Of a DNA stretch of 64,000 nt, positions 16,732 through 26,248 are shown piece by piece. Location of the stretch: the NCBI RefSeq assembly GCF_000718015.1, contig NZ_JODY01000014.1:50072-114071 (forward strand), given 5' to 3'. A program made the translations under genes and the position numbers. The notes beneath the pieces were generated by a model, which saw nothing but the letters and a program-made list of their open reading frames with translations, made no database searches and was not told where the DNA came from. The first letter of the stretch is position 1; each line of letters opens with the position of its first letter. Origin of the DNA: Streptomyces catenulae (GTDB taxonomy: Bacteria; Actinomycetota; Actinomycetes; Streptomycetales; Streptomycetaceae).

Positions 16732-18225
16732 TCAGGACACGGCCGCCGGGCGCGTCGCGGCCCCGTCCGCCGAGGGCGCCGGGGTGCCGGGGTGGTGGTT
16801 GACGAGGAGGGCGGCGAGGGCCGCGGCCAGGAGGAGGAAACCGGACGCCCACCAGAGGGCGGTGGCCGAGCCGTGGGACACCGCCTCCAGGCCCAGTCGG
16901 CCGGACGGCTCCGGACCCGAGGCGCCGTGGTGGTGGAGGTAGGCGCCGGTGGCGCTGGTGGCGAGGGTGTTGAGCAGGGCGGTGCCGATGGCGCCGCCGA
17001 TCTGCTGGGAGGTGTTGACCATGGCCGAGGCGACACCGGAGTCCTGCGGTGCGACGCCGTACGTGGCCAGGCTCATCGCCGGTGTCAGGGCGGTGCCCAT
17101 GCCCAGCCCCATGACGGCCATACCGGGCAGGACGACGGCGGCGTAGGAGCTGTCCGGAGTGATCCGGGCCAGCAGCGCCAGCCCCCCGGCGGCGACGAGG
17201 TAGCCGGGCGCCATCAAGGTGCGGGCCGACAGGCGCGGGGCCAGGCGGGTGCCGATCTGGGTGGCGCCGGTCATCATGCCCGCCGTCATCGGCAGAAACG
17301 CCAGCCCGCACTTCAGCGGGCTGAAGCCGAGGACGCCCTGAAGGTAGAAGGTCAGGAACAACAGCACACCGAACATGCCGGTGATCGCGAGGGCCAGACA
17401 GAGGAGGGCGCCGCCGCGATTGCGGTCGAGGATCACCCGCAGCGGCAGCAGCGGCGCCGACGCCCGCCGCTCGACGGCCACGAAGGCGGTCAGCATGAGC
17501 AGCCCGGCACCCATCAGGCCGAGGGTGCCGGGGGCGCGCCAGCCGGTGCTCTCGGCACGGGTGAAGCCGTAGACCAGGCAGGCCAGTCCGCCGGAGGCGA
17601 GCAGGACGCCGGGCAGGTCCAGTCGGCGCCCGCCGGGGCGGCCGGCGGAGGGCTCGTGGACGTACGCGAGGGCGCCGAGGACCGCGACGAGGGCGAAGAC
17701 GATGTTGACGAGGAGCGTCCAGCGCCAGGTGAGGTACTCGGTGAGCACCCCGCCCAGCACAAGGCCGAGGGCGGCGCCGCCACCGGCGATGGCTCCGTAG
17801 ATGCCGAACGCCTTGGCGCGTTCGCGGGCCTCGGTGAAGGTCACGGCCAGCAGGGACAGGGCGGCCGGGGCGAGCAGGGCGCCGAAGACGCCCTGCAGAG
17901 CGCGGGCCCCCATGAGCATGGCGGTGTCGACGGCGGCGCCGCCGAGGGCGGAGGCCGCCGCGAAACCGGTGACGCCGACGATGAAGACGCGCTTACGGCC
18001 CCACAGGTCGGCCGCCCGGCCGCCGGACAGCAGCAGGCCGCCGAAGGCCAAGGCGTAGGCGGTGACCACCCACTGCCGGTCGGCGTCGGAGAAGCCCAGA
18101 TCGTGCTGGGCGGAGGGGAGGGCGATGTTCACGATCGTGACGTCGAGCACGACCATCAGCTGGGCCAGGCAGAGGAAGGTCAGCGCCTTCCAGCGCCCGC
18201 CGTCGCGGGACACCGGGGACGGCAT
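16732..18225 (-). CDS. MFS drug exporter, DHA2/QacA (14-TM) type
   Basis: A 497-residue transporter. Motif A-like sequence GGRAADLWGRKRVFIVG follows the second TM helix. AQLMVVLDVTIVNIALPSA is the DHA2 motif D1. Motif C region GAIAGGGAALGLVLGGVLTE is the antiporter signature. About 14 hydrophobic segments fit the EmrB/QacA family, which exports drugs or antibiotics by proton antiport. The start is 8 nt after the stop of SARP-1, so the two form an operon. The likely role is export of the cluster's polyketide and self-protection. The stop codon abuts the transposase remnant; the C-terminal tail looks complete. Confidence 0.9.
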   Translation of the reverse strand: MPSPVSRDGGRWKALTFLCLAQLMVVLDVTIVNIALPSAQHDLGFSDADRQWVVTAYALAFGGLLLSGGRAADLWGRKRVFIVGVTGFAAASALGGAAVDTAMLMGARALQGVFGALLAPAALSLLAVTFTEARERAKAFGIYGAIAGGGAALGLVLGGVLTEYLTWRWTLLVNIVFALVAVLGALAYVHEPSAGRPGGRRLDLPGVLLASGGLACLVYGFTRAESTGWRAPGTLGLMGAGLLMLTAFVAVERRASAPLLPLRVILDRNRGGALLCLALAITGMFGVLLFLTFYLQGVLGFSPLKCGLAFLPMTAGMMTGATQIGTRLAPRLSARTLMAPGYLVAAGGLALLARITPDSSYAAVVLPGMAVMGLGMGTALTPAMSLATYGVAPQDSGVASAMVNTSQQIGGAIGTALLNTLATSATGAYLHHHGASGPEPSGRLGLEAVSHGSATALWWASGFLLLAAALAALLVNHHPGTPAPSADGAATRPAAVS

Positions 18226-18232
18226 CGCGGGC

Positions 18233-19111
18233 TCAGAGCGCGGGCACGGGCGCGCCGAGGCGGGTCCGCTGGAGGAGGGCGTGCACCTCGCGCGTGTCCG
18301 CCGGGCCCGTCGTCCGGCCCGCGCCGTAGGGGGCGGGGTCCGTGGGGCCGAGGATCTCCTGCTGGAGGCGGCGCAGGTCGGGGGAGGGTTCGAGGCCCAG
18401 TTCGTCGGCCATGGAGCGGCGGAGCCGGTCGAACGTCTCCAGGGCGTGAGGGCGGCGCCCGGAGCGTTGCAGGGCGAGCATGTAGTACGCGTGCAGATGC
18501 TCGTCGAAGGGCTGCTGGAGCACGAGTCCGGCCAGTTCGCCGAGGACCTCCTCGTGGCGGCCGATGCGGAGCACCGTCTCGATACGTAAGCCGCGCGCGG
18601 TCCGGCGGGCCTGTTCGAGGCGGGAGACCTCCGCCTGGAGCGGCAGTCCCTGTTCCACGTCGACGAGGGCGGAGCCCTGCCAGAGGTCGTCGGCGAGCTG
18701 TAACTGCCGTACCGCGCCGACCTGGTCGCCGGTGCGCAGCGCCGCCCGTCCGGCCTCGGCGAGTCGGCGGAATTCCGCCAGGTCGAAGGTGCACGCCTCG
18801 GTGTGGAAGACGTAGCCCTGGCTCCGGGTCCGCAGGAGGTCCCCGCTCACCTTGGCCGACGGGAGGGACATCTTGAGCGCGATGCTGCGGCGGATGTTGC
18901 GGATGTAGGTCTGCAGCGCGGTCAGCGCGGTTCTGGGCGGGCTGTCGTGCCACAGCTCCTCGACGAGCTGGGAGACCGGTACGACCTGTGAGTGGTTCAT
19001 CAGCAGGAGCGCGAGGACCTTGCGCTCCTTGGGGGCGGTCGGGGTCGCCTGCACCTCGTCCGTGTGGAGCGAGAGTGAGCCGAGCACATCGATGCCTATC
19101 TGGACTCCCAT
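18233..19111 (-). CDS. SARP-family activator (SARP-1)
   Basis: A 292-residue Streptomyces antibiotic regulatory protein. The N-terminal OmpR-like winged helix reads ...TAPKERKVLALLLMNHSQVV, VEELWHDSPPRTALTALQTY, IRNIRRS, and ends LLRTRSQGYVF. A bacterial transcriptional activation domain (BTAD) follows (about 100-250). The size matches ActII-ORF4/DnrI. The ATG at 19111 is preferred over one 30 nt upstream. Two rare leucine codons TTA occur in frame: codon 137 (18701-18703) and codon 175 (18587-18589), so translation should depend on the bldA tRNA. It probably activates the polyketide genes and the downstream MFS gene. It is divergent from the XRE gene. Confidence 0.92.
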   Translation of the reverse strand: MGVQIGIDVLGSLSLHTDEVQATPTAPKERKVLALLLMNHSQVVPVSQLVEELWHDSPPRTALTALQTYIRNIRRSIALKMSLPSAKVSGDLLRTRSQGYVFHTEACTFDLAEFRRLAEAGRAALRTGDQVGAVRQLQLADDLWQGSALVDVEQGLPLQAEVSRLEQARRTARGLRIETVLRIGRHEEVLGELAGLVLQQPFDEHLHAYYMLALQRSGRRPHALETFDRLRRSMADELGLEPSPDLRRLQQEILGPTDPAPYGAGRTTGPADTREVHALLQRTRLGAPVPAL

Positions 19112-19147
19112 GGTCCCTCTCCATGACGAGGCGCCCGTCAACCAGAG

Positions 19148-19192
19148 TCAACTATCAGTTGATAGCGGCCGCATACAGACAACTGCAAGTTG
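19148..19192. promoter_or_regulatory. CAACT/AGTTG inverted repeats between SARP-1 and XRE gene
   Basis: An AT-rich island in otherwise GC-rich DNA carries TCAAC-N5-GTTGA (19148-19162, overlapping CTATCA-GT-TGATAG at 19152-19165) and CAACT-N3-AGTTG (19180-19192). A further TCAACT half-site lies near 19224. They cluster within the divergent promoter region and look like operators for the XRE regulator or another local factor. Confidence 0.55.
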
Positions 19193-19290
19193 ATTGCATT
19201 CTGTAGATGTGACCCTTTCATTGTCAACTGTAGGCTGTGAGTGGATAATTGGGGTCGATAACATCCCTGAATGGGGCAGAGAGCGAAAAC

Positions 19291-19716
19291 ATGCCGGACA
19301 ACAACGGTCAAGTGGTGCTCGCGGAACGGCTCAACACCCTGTTCCGCACCAGTCGGCCACGGGGAAGGAACTGGAGCAACCGCGAGGTGGCCGAGGAGGT
19401 CAAACGCATCAACCCGGGGTTGAAGGTGAGCGGTGCGTACCTCTCGGCGCTCCGCACCGGCCAGCGGTCCAACCCCTCCACCGGCCTGCTGAGCGCCCTG
19501 GCGCAGTTCTTCGGTGTCTCGCCGGCCTATTTCGTCGATCCCGACCACGCCGACCGCGTCGACTCCCAGCTGGCGGCGCTCAACGAGCTGAGCCAGGCAG
19601 GTGTGCGCGATGTGGCCCTGCGCGTGGTGGGGCTGCCGCCGGAGAGCCTCGCCGCCATCACCGCCGTCATCGACCAAGTCCGCAAGCTGCAGGGATTGCC
19701 GCCCGTTGAGGAGTAG
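19291..19716 (+). CDS. XRE-family DNA-binding protein
   Basis: A 141-residue helix-turn-helix protein. WSNREVAEEVKRINPGLKVS followed by GAYLSALRTGQRSNPSTGLL is an XRE HTH (about residues 25-65), with a short ALAQFFGVSPAYF segment, then a helical C-terminus LAAITAVIDQVRKLQGL. This type is widespread in Streptomyces beside metallopeptidase and DUF6545 membrane genes, as here. The next gene starts 9 nt later (GTG 19726), so they are co-transcribed. It probably regulates this module and possibly SARP-1 through the CAACT repeats. Confidence 0.85.
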   Translation: MPDNNGQVVLAERLNTLFRTSRPRGRNWSNREVAEEVKRINPGLKVSGAYLSALRTGQRSNPSTGLLSALAQFFGVSPAYFVDPDHADRVDSQLAALNELSQAGVRDVALRVVGLPPESLAAITAVIDQVRKLQGLPPVEE

Positions 19717-19725
19717 GTCCACGTA

Positions 19726-20322
19726 GTGTCCGCTCTCCTGAGACCGCTCCGGGCAGTGTTCCGGGGGAAGGCCGACCTGCGCCGCGCCTGCCAACGGCGC
19801 CTCGCGTCGCTCGGCGCCCCCGGTCCCCGGAGCACCGCCGAACTACGCAGCCACATCAGCGCGTTACGTGGTCGGCCGATCGTCACCGTCCCCATGAAGC
19901 TCAAGCCTCCCGAGCCCTGCGGGATGTGGATCGCCTGGCCGGACGTGGACGTCATCGTGTACGCGGCCGACACCGGCCACGCGTACCGCAACCACATCAT
20001 CGTCCACGAGCTGGCCCACATGCTCTGCGGCCACCGCACCGCCGACGACCTGATCGGCCCAGGGACCGGCGCCCTCTTCCCCGATCTCGCCCCGCAGCTG
20101 GTGCGGGACGCCCTCCACCGGTCCGGGTACACCGATCCGCAGGAGCGCGAGGCCGAGATGATCGCGTCACTCTTCCTCAAGCAGGCCCCCGCCGATCCTC
20201 CGGAGGCCGCCGGGGAGATGCCCCGCGCGGACGCGGAGATCCTCGCGCGCATCGAGGCGACCATCGTCGGCTCCCGGCTGCCACGCCCGGTCGGCCCCGG
20301 CGCCCCCGGACAACCCGGCTGA
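19726..20322 (+). CDS. ImmA/IrrE-like putative zinc metallopeptidase
   Basis: A 198-residue protein with the gluzincin motif HELAH (His94-Glu95...His98) inside NHIIVHELAHMLCGH and a downstream Glu-rich EREAEMIAS helix (about 143) that would supply the third zinc ligand. ImmA/IrrE peptidases paired with XRE proteins typically cleave or destabilise the repressor. Start is GTG at 19726. Codon 47 is a TTA (19864-19866), so this gene may also depend on bldA. No membrane segment is present. It sits between the XRE gene and the membrane protein gene in one transcript. Confidence 0.8.
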   Translation: MSALLRPLRAVFRGKADLRRACQRRLASLGAPGPRSTAELRSHISALRGRPIVTVPMKLKPPEPCGMWIAWPDVDVIVYAADTGHAYRNHIIVHELAHMLCGHRTADDLIGPGTGALFPDLAPQLVRDALHRSGYTDPQEREAEMIASLFLKQAPADPPEAAGEMPRADAEILARIEATIVGSRLPRPVGPGAPGQPG

Positions 20323-20358
20323 CCCCCGCCTCCCCGCACCAACTGCCTTCGAGGAACG

Positions 20359-21573
20359 TTGCTTGACAGCCTTCCCAGCCGGATCACCGGCTGGTTCTGC
20401 GCCGCCGCGGCCCTCGCCGCGTTCATCTACAACGTCCCCGTACTGCTGCGCAGCCGCCGGGACCCGGCCGTGCTCGCCCTGTGCGGCTTCTTCCTGTCCT
20501 CCACGGTCAGTTTCCTGGAACAGCTCAACCGGGTGACCGCGACCGCCACCCTGCTCCCCGCCTACCAGCGGCTGGCGCCCCTGGTGACCGAGATCGCCGT
20601 CGTCGGGCTGACCGGTGCGCAGACGGTGTTCCTCACCTACTGGTCGCACCGGCCCGACGCCGCGCGGCCCCGGGCGCGCCGCAGGGCCGCCGCCTGGGTG
20701 GGCGTGGCGGCGCTGCTCGTCGTCCTGAATCTCGCACTGGGGCTCGACGGGCGGCGGCTCGTGGCGGACCGGCTCAGCACCGCGGACATGCGCGACCCGG
20801 GGTACGCGGCGTACCTCTACCTCTTCTTCGGGGTGTGCGCGTTCGGTCAGCTGGAGACGGCGCGGCTGTCCTGGCGGTACATGAGGATCGCCCAGCGGTC
20901 GTGGCTGCGCCGGGGCATGGGCGCCGCCATGCTGGGCGCCGTGCTCTCCCTCGGGCACTGCGCGCTCCGCTGCTGGGAGATCACGGGTGCGCTGACCGGG
21001 AACGCCGCGGCCCTGCCGTCCGCCCCGGACTGGCTCACCGGGGACATCGGCACCGTCCTGAAGGTGTTCGGCTGGACGGTGCCCGCCTGGGGGCCGAGTC
21101 TGGGCCGGGCCGCGCGGTGGTGTGCGAAGTACCGCTCCTACCTGCGGCTGTGGCCTCTGTGGCGGGCGCTCTACCGGGCCGTGCCCGACATCGTCCTCGA
21201 CCCGCCGCCACTGCGTCATCTGGGACATCTGCTGCCGCCCCGGGACCTGGACTACCGGCTCTACCGGTGCGTCATCGAGATCCGGGACGGGCAGCGCGCC
21301 CTGCTCCCCTATGTGCCACCCGACCTCGGTCGGCACCTCGGCACGCTGCTGCCCGGGCCCGATGCCGAGGCGTGCGCCCTGGCCGTGGCGCTCCAGGAGA
21401 AGCGGGCGGGCCGGGTGCCGGGGCCCTCGGCCGCCGGTCCGGGGGCGGAGGGCTCCGGCCGGTCGGCCGGGCTCCAGGACGACATCGCGTGGCTGGTCCG
21501 GGTCGCGGACGCGTTCGTCCGGCTGCGTCGGCGGGCCGGGCGGCTCAACCACCCTGGTTCGCCGCCTCGTTGA
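20359..21573 (+). CDS. MAB_1171c-like membrane protein with DUF6545
   Basis: A 404-residue protein starting at TTG (20359) after GAGG. Seven or so hydrophobic segments occupy about residues 12-240 (for example FCAAAALAAFIYNVPVLL and WVGVAALLVVLNLALGL). The cytoplasmic C-terminal half has WPLWRALYRAVPDIVLDP and RLYRCVIEIRDGQRALLPY, the DUF6545 signature of MAB_1171c-type putative transporters. It is the third gene of the XRE-peptidase-membrane module, 36 nt downstream. Its last 29 bases overlap the convergent ACP gene tail to tail. Function unknown. Confidence 0.75.
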   Translation: MLDSLPSRITGWFCAAAALAAFIYNVPVLLRSRRDPAVLALCGFFLSSTVSFLEQLNRVTATATLLPAYQRLAPLVTEIAVVGLTGAQTVFLTYWSHRPDAARPRARRRAAAWVGVAALLVVLNLALGLDGRRLVADRLSTADMRDPGYAAYLYLFFGVCAFGQLETARLSWRYMRIAQRSWLRRGMGAAMLGAVLSLGHCALRCWEITGALTGNAAALPSAPDWLTGDIGTVLKVFGWTVPAWGPSLGRAARWCAKYRSYLRLWPLWRALYRAVPDIVLDPPPLRHLGHLLPPRDLDYRLYRCVIEIRDGQRALLPYVPPDLGRHLGTLLPGPDAEACALAVALQEKRAGRVPGPSAAGPGAEGSGRSAGLQDDIAWLVRVADAFVRLRRRAGRLNHPGSPPR

Positions 21574-21802
21574 CGGCCGCCATGAGGGCGCGCGGGGTGT
21601 CGAGGTCCCCCACCACCTCCTCGGGCAGCGCGACACCGTAGTCGTCCTGGATGCGGGCCGCCGTCTCCAGGAGGGCGAGCGAGTCGCAGCCGAGCGTGTC
21701 GAAGGGCAGGTCGAGGGCGTCGGCGGGGTCGCCGGAGAACTCCAGGTCCCCCGCGCTCCGGGTGAGCAGGCTGATGACGTCCTGGGCGGTGAGCTGTGCC
21801 AT
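21545..21802 (-). CDS. Type II PKS acyl carrier protein
   Basis: An 85-residue ACP. The phosphopantetheine site is Ser41 in LGCDSLALLE, preceded by the usual DLPFDT loop and followed by ARIQDDYGVALPEE, helix III region DTPRALMAAV. GCDSLA matches aromatic-PKS ACPs better than fatty-acid ACPs (GADSLD). It carries the growing poly-beta-ketone between KS-alpha/KS-beta and the cyclases. It is the last gene of the core operon, with a 126-nt gap after KS-beta. Its stop codon lies inside the 3' end of the convergent membrane-protein gene. Confidence 0.93.
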   Translation of the reverse strand: MAQLTAQDVISLLTRSAGDLEFSGDPADALDLPFDTLGCDSLALLETAARIQDDYGVALPEEVVGDLDTPRALMAAVNEAANQGG

Positions 21803-21928
21803 GGCGGTCTCTCCTCGGTGACGGTGCGCGGTCGGTCGGTACGGAGCGGGGACGGGAAAGCGGTACGGCGGTGGGGTGGTCCCGCGGGCGGCGCGGGGCG
21901 GTGCCCGCGGGACCGGGGGCCGCACGGG

Positions 21929-23161
21929 TCAGCCCGGGGCGTCAGCGGGGTCCGTGCGCCGGACGACCACGGCCGAGTTGAAGCCGCCCTTGCCGCGGGC
22001 GAGGACCAGGGCGGCGTCGGCGTCGCAGTGGCGGGGCTCCCCGAGGACCAGGTCGATGCCGTACGCGCGGGGCACGCTGGTGGGCGGGGCGGCCGGCAGG
22101 ACCCGGTCGCGCAGGGACAGCAGGGCGGCGGCCAGGTCGAGCGGCCCGCCACCGGCGAACAGCCGACCGGTGAGCGCCTTGGGGACGGTCACGGGGACGC
22201 CCCCGGGACCGAACAGTTCCCGGACGGCATCCGCCTCCGCGGCGTCCGCGGCGCGCAGCCCGGCCGCGTCGGCGAAGACGGCGCCCACGTCGGCGGGGCG
22301 CAGGCCGGCGTCGGCGAGGGCCAGTTCGGCGGCCCGGCGCAGGCCCGGCGGGCGGCCGCTGCCGGGGGCCGGGTCGAACGTGGCGGCGTAACCGGCGATC
22401 TCGCCGTACCCGGTGCGGCCGCGGGAGCGAGCCGTGTCCGCGTTCTCGGCGATGAGGATCGCGCCGCCCTCGCCCGGCACGTAGCCGCCCGCGTCCGCGT
22501 CGAACGGGAGGTAGGCGCGGGCCGGGTCGGTCGAGGTGCTGACCCGGCCGCCGGACAGGTGGGCGGCCCAGCCCCAGGGGTCGAAGGCGGAGTCGAGGCC
22601 GCCGCAGACGACGAGCGGGGTGCCGAGGCGGACGGCGCGGCGCGCGTTGCCGACCGCGTCGAGTCCCCCGGCCTGTTCGCTGACCACCACGGCGCCGGGG
22701 CCGCGCATACCGTGCCGGATGGAGATCTGGCCGGTGTTGACGGCGTAGAACCATGCGAAGGATTCGTAGACGCTCACCTTCGACGGGCCCTCGGACCAGA
22801 GTTTGCGGAACTCACGGTGGGTGAACTCGAAGCCGCCGGTGGCGTTCGAGGTCATCACCCCCATGTCGAACTCCGGCAGCTCGGCCGGGTCCACACCGGC
22901 GTCCTCCAGGGCGCTCGCCGCGGCGGTGAGCGCGTACCGGGTGGAGACGTCCGTCTGCGGCAGGAGCCGCTTGGGCAGATGTTCCGCGGCGTCGAAGCCG
23001 CGGATGAGACCGGCCAGCCGGGAGGCGTACCGGGTGGTGTCGAACCCGGTGATCTCGCCGATACCGCTGGTTCCGGCGAGGGTCGCCGCCCAGAAGTCCT
23101 CCGTGTCACGGCCGTTGGGCGCGAGGACGCCGATGCCGGTCACCACGACCTTGTCCGTCAT
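21929..23161 (-). CDS. Type II PKS ketosynthase beta / chain-length factor
   Basis: A 410-residue KS-like protein that lacks the catalytic cysteine. The active-site region reads [12 protein letters not shown] with Gln163 in the Cys position, the hallmark of chain-length factors. The VNAHGSGT region is also replaced. It pairs with KS-alpha, decarboxylates malonyl-ACP and sets chain length; the number of extensions cannot be read by eye. The start ATG at 23161 overlaps the KS-alpha stop (ATGA), so the two are translationally coupled at equal amounts, as usual. Confidence 0.95.
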   Translation of the reverse strand: MTDKVVVTGIGVLAPNGRDTEDFWAATLAGTSGIGEITGFDTTRYASRLAGLIRGFDAAEHLPKRLLPQTDVSTRYALTAAASALEDAGVDPAELPEFDMGVMTSNATGGFEFTHREFRKLWSEGPSKVSVYESFAWFYAVNTGQISIRHGMRGPGAVVVSEQAGGLDAVGNARRAVRLGTPLVVCGGLDSAFDPWGWAAHLSGGRVSTSTDPARAYLPFDADAGGYVPGEGGAILIAENADTARSRGRTGYGEIAGYAATFDPAPGSGRPPGLRRAAELALADAGLRPADVGAVFADAAGLRAADAAEADAVRELFGPGGVPVTVPKALTGRLFAGGGPLDLAAALLSLRDRVLPAAPPTSVPRAYGIDLVLGEPRHCDADAALVLARGKGGFNSAVVVRRTDPADAPG

Positions 23162-24435
23162 GCGCGGTCCCCGTCCGGGCGGCGCAGCACCATGGCGCTC
23201 TGGAATCCGCCGAACCCGCTGCCCACGCTGAGCACCGTGTCCACCTCCATGTCGCGTGCCGTGAGCGGCACGTAGTCCAGGTCGCATTCGGGGTCGGGCT
23301 CGTGCAGGTTGGCGGTCGGCGGCACCACTCCCTGGTCGATGGCGAGGGCGCAGGCGGCGACCTCGATCGAGCCGATGGCGCCGAGCGAGTGCCCGACCAT
23401 CGACTTGAGGGAGCTGACCGGAACCCGGTAGGCGTGGTCGCCGAGGCTGCGTTTGAACGCGGCGGTCTCGTGCCGGTCGTTCTGCTTGGTGCCGGAGCCG
23501 TGCGCGTTGACGTAGTCGACGGCGGTGGGGTCGATCCGCGACTCGTCCAGGGCTGCCCGGATCGCCTCGGCCATCTCCCGGCCGTCGGGCTTGAGGCCGG
23601 TCATGTGGTACGCGTTGAGCCGGGTCGCGTAGCCCGTCAGCTCGGCGTAGATGTGGGCGCCGCGCCGCCGGGCGGCGGTGTACTCCTCCAGGACGAACAT
23701 GGCGGCGCCCTCCGCGAGGACGAAGCCGTTGCGGGTGGCGTCGAAGGGGCGCGAGGCCCGTTCGGGCTCGTCGTTGCGCGCGGTGGTCGCCCTGATCGCG
23801 TCGAAGCAGGCCACGACGATCGGGGTGACGGGGGTGTCCGCCGCTCCGGCGACCATCACGTCCGCGCTGCCCTCCTGGATGAGGCGGCAGGCGTGGCCGA
23901 GCGCGTCCAGGCCCGAGGTGCAGCCGTCGGAGACCATCGCCGCCGGGCCCTCGGCCCCGGCCTCCCACGCCACCTCGGCGACCGCGGCGCCCGGCGTGAG
24001 GTAGTCGAACATGTGCGGCGACAGGTACGCCGGGTCCACCTCCCACTGCCGTCCGGCGTCGGAGAGCACCAGGTACTCGCGCTCCAGGCTGGTCGCCGCG
24101 GCGACGGCGCTGCCCAGGGTGACGCCGACGCGGTGCGGGTCGAGCGCGGCGAAGCCGACGCCGCTGTCGGCCATCGCCTCGCGGGCGCAGACCACCGCGA
24201 ACTGCGCCGAGCGGTCCATCCGTCTGATCTGGCGTGGCGTCAGACCTTCCTGGACCGGGTCGAAGTCGCACTCACCGGCGACCTGGGAGCGGTACGGGGC
24301 CGGGTCGAAGAAGGAGATCCGGCGGGTCGCCGTGCGGCCGGAGGTCAGCAGGGACCAGAACTGCTTCCGCCCCGCGCCCCCCGGCGCCCGTACCCCGATC
24401 CCCGTGATCACCACGCGGCGTGTCGGTCGTGTCAT
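23158..24435 (-). CDS. Type II PKS ketosynthase alpha
   Basis: A 425-residue ketosynthase. The catalytic triad is Cys172 ([13 protein letters not shown]), His312 ([12 protein letters not shown]) and His349 ([13 protein letters not shown]), all intact. The N-terminus [15 protein letters not shown] and the C-terminal [15 protein letters not shown] are typical of aromatic PKS KS-alpha. It performs Claisen condensations of malonyl units on the ACP. ATG at 24435 overlaps the biotin carboxylase stop. It defines this locus as a type II PKS. Confidence 0.96.
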   Translation of the reverse strand: MTRPTRRVVITGIGVRAPGGAGRKQFWSLLTSGRTATRRISFFDPAPYRSQVAGECDFDPVQEGLTPRQIRRMDRSAQFAVVCAREAMADSGVGFAALDPHRVGVTLGSAVAAATSLEREYLVLSDAGRQWEVDPAYLSPHMFDYLTPGAAVAEVAWEAGAEGPAAMVSDGCTSGLDALGHACRLIQEGSADVMVAGAADTPVTPIVVACFDAIRATTARNDEPERASRPFDATRNGFVLAEGAAMFVLEEYTAARRRGAHIYAELTGYATRLNAYHMTGLKPDGREMAEAIRAALDESRIDPTAVDYVNAHGSGTKQNDRHETAAFKRSLGDHAYRVPVSSLKSMVGHSLGAIGSIEVAACALAIDQGVVPPTANLHEPDPECDLDYVPLTARDMEVDTVLSVGSGFGGFQSAMVLRRPDGDRA

Positions 24436-25793
24436 CGGACGGTCTTCACCCCTAACACCTGAGAGACGATCGATGTGCTGTACTCCCCGCCGCGGAAGGC
24501 GGGTTCGTCCATGACGCGGCGGAGGAACCCGAGGGTGGTGTGCACCCCGGGGCCCGTGATGCGGAACTCGGCCAGCGCCCGGTCCATGCGGCGCAGCGCC
24601 TCGTCGCGCGTCGGCGCCCACACCACGGCCTTGGCCAACAGCGAGTCGTACGAGGCGGGCACCTGGTAGCCCTCGAAGGCGTGGGTGTCCACGCGGACGA
24701 ACGGGCCGCCCGGGGGCACGAACTCGGTGAGCGGGCCGGGCGCGGGCGCGAAGTCCCGATCCGGGTCCTCCGCGTTGATCCGGCACTCGACCGCCGCGCC
24801 GCGCAGCTCCACGTCCTCCTGCCGCAGGGTGAGGGGCCGCCCGGCGGCGAGGTGGAACTGCTCCTGCACCAGGTCGATCCCGGACAGCATCTCGGTGACC
24901 GGGTGCTCCACCTGGATCCGGCAGTTGACCTCCATGAAGAAGAAGTCACCGGCCTCGTCCACCAGGAACTCGAAGGTGCCCGCCCCCTCGTACCCGACCG
25001 CCCGGGCACCGCGTACCGCGGCCTCGCCCATACGGGCCCGCAGCCCGGCGGGCAGCCGCGGTGCGGGGGCCTCCTCGATGAGCTTTTGATGCCGACGCTG
25101 CACGGAGCAGTCGCGGTCACCGACGTACACGGCACCGCCTGCCCCGTCCGCGAGGATCTGTACCTCCACGTGGCGCGCGGTGGGCAGGTAGCGCTCGACG
25201 AAGACGGTGGGATCGCCGAAGAGGGCGCGGGCCCGGGCGACGGTGTCGCGGTGGGCGGCGGCGAAGCCGGGCGGGTCGTGGACGACGGTCATGCCGCGCC
25301 CGCCGCCGCCGGCGGCCGCCTTGATGATGACCGGGTAGCCGATGGTGTCGGCCACGGCGCGGGCTTCGGTGGCCGAATCCAGCGGGCCCGGGCTGCCGGG
25401 CAGGAGGGGGAGTCCGGCGGCGGCCATGGCGGTGCGGGCCGCGGTCTTGTCCCCCAGGCGCCGGATCACGTCGGCGGGCGGGCCGATGAAGGCGAGACCT
25501 TCGGCGCGGCACACCTCGGCGAAGTCGGCGTCCTCCGACAGGAACCCGTATCCCGGGTGCACGGCGTCCGCGCCGGTGCGCCGGGCGGCCTCGATGAGGG
25601 CCGGGATGTACAGGTAACTCCGGCTCGCGGCGGGCGGGCCGATGTGCACGCTCTCGTCGGCGCAGCGCACCACGGCGGAGCCGGTGTCCTCGGACGAGTG
25701 GACGGCGACGGTCCGCACGCCCAGTTCGCGGGCGGCGCGGGCGATACGCAGCGCGATCTCGCCGCGGTTGGCGATCAGTACCTTCTCGAACAT
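24432..25793 (-). CDS. accC: Acetyl-CoA carboxylase, biotin carboxylase subunit
   Basis: A 453-residue biotin carboxylase. [20 protein letters not shown] is the N-terminal signature. The ATP-grasp glycine loop is [11 protein letters not shown] (about residue 160), and the [16 protein letters not shown] motif carries catalytic residues. In most biotin carboxylases this last motif reads MEMN; here it is MEVN. The protein lacks the fused BCCP of actinobacterial AccA2/AccA3 alpha chains, so it is an AccC-type stand-alone subunit. With the neighbouring AccB and AccDA it supplies malonyl-CoA locally. The gene overlaps KS-alpha by 4 nt and starts 14 nt after accB. Confidence 0.94.
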   Translation of the reverse strand: MFEKVLIANRGEIALRIARAARELGVRTVAVHSSEDTGSAVVRCADESVHIGPPAASRSYLYIPALIEAARRTGADAVHPGYGFLSEDADFAEVCRAEGLAFIGPPADVIRRLGDKTAARTAMAAAGLPLLPGSPGPLDSATEARAVADTIGYPVIIKAAAGGGGRGMTVVHDPPGFAAAHRDTVARARALFGDPTVFVERYLPTARHVEVQILADGAGGAVYVGDRDCSVQRRHQKLIEEAPAPRLPAGLRARMGEAAVRGARAVGYEGAGTFEFLVDEAGDFFFMEVNCRIQVEHPVTEMLSGIDLVQEQFHLAAGRPLTLRQEDVELRGAAVECRINAEDPDRDFAPAPGPLTEFVPPGGPFVRVDTHAFEGYQVPASYDSLLAKAVVWAPTRDEALRRMDRALAEFRITGPGVHTTLGFLRRVMDEPAFRGGEYSTSIVSQVLGVKTVR

Positions 25794-25807
25794 CGCATAT
25801 CCCGCCG

Positions 25808-26248
25808 TCAGGCCGCCGGTGCGAGGGCGAAGAGCGGTTCGCCGTACTCCACGGGGTCGCCGTCCCGCTTGAGGATCTCGGCGATCCGTCCGGGGCGGTC
25901 CGCCTCGACCGGGATCATCAGCTTCATCGCCTCGATGACGGCGATCTGCTGCCCCGGCTCGACGAGGTCGCCCTCGCTGACGAACGGCTGTGCCTTCGGG
26001 GACGGCGCGCGGTGGAAGACGCCGACGGTGTCCGCGCAGAGCCGTTCCGCGTGCGCCTCGGGCGCGGGAGGGTCCGCGTCGGCCGGGGCGCCGGACTCCG
26101 GCGCCGCGTCCCACTCGGCTTCGAGGACCAGCTCGCCGGCGCGTAGCCGCAGCGCCTTCGGGGGCCGCGGGAACTCCCGGACGAGCCGGACCGCGTGGCT
26201 GCGCAGCCGGTCGAGGGCGTCTTCGGTGCCCTCCGTGGTCGTGGTCAC
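25808..26248 (-). CDS. accB: Biotin carboxyl carrier protein of acetyl-CoA carboxylase
   Basis: A 146-residue BCCP starting at GTG (26248). The biotinylation motif EAMKLM places biotin on Lys109, within a C-terminal lipoyl-like domain (about 75-146) after a Pro/Ala/Asp linker. [20 protein letters not shown] is the classic fold. The N-terminal part [20 protein letters not shown] resembles the helical start of AccB in type II PKS clusters. GTGA overlap with the carboxyltransferase stop indicates coupling. It carries CO2 from the biotin carboxylase to the AccDA carboxyltransferase. Confidence 0.93.
   Translation of the reverse strand: MTTTTEGTEDALDRLRSHAVRLVREFPRPPKALRLRAGELVLEAEWDAAPESGAPADADPPAPEAHAERLCADTVGVFHRAPSPKAQPFVSEGDLVEPGQQIAVIEAMKLMIPVEADRPGRIAEILKRDGDPVEYGEPLFALAPAA

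Noticed and set aside
16732..18876. Long rightward open frame across the MFS exporter and SARP-1
   Set aside because: It is a Gly/Arg-rich shadow antisense to two genes with intact family motifs; codon bias supports the leftward genes.
19726..20322. XRE/HELAH pair as a classic toxin-antitoxin system
   Set aside because: The peptidase resembles ImmA/IrrE regulators rather than a known toxin, and it is followed by a membrane protein gene, so a regulatory module is more likely. I did not annotate it as toxin-antitoxin.
21929..24271. Very long frames antisense to or overlapping the PKS and carboxylase genes
   Set aside because: They are Arg/Pro/Gly-rich shadows caused by high GC at third positions; the KS, ACC and other genes in the alternative frames carry complete motifs.
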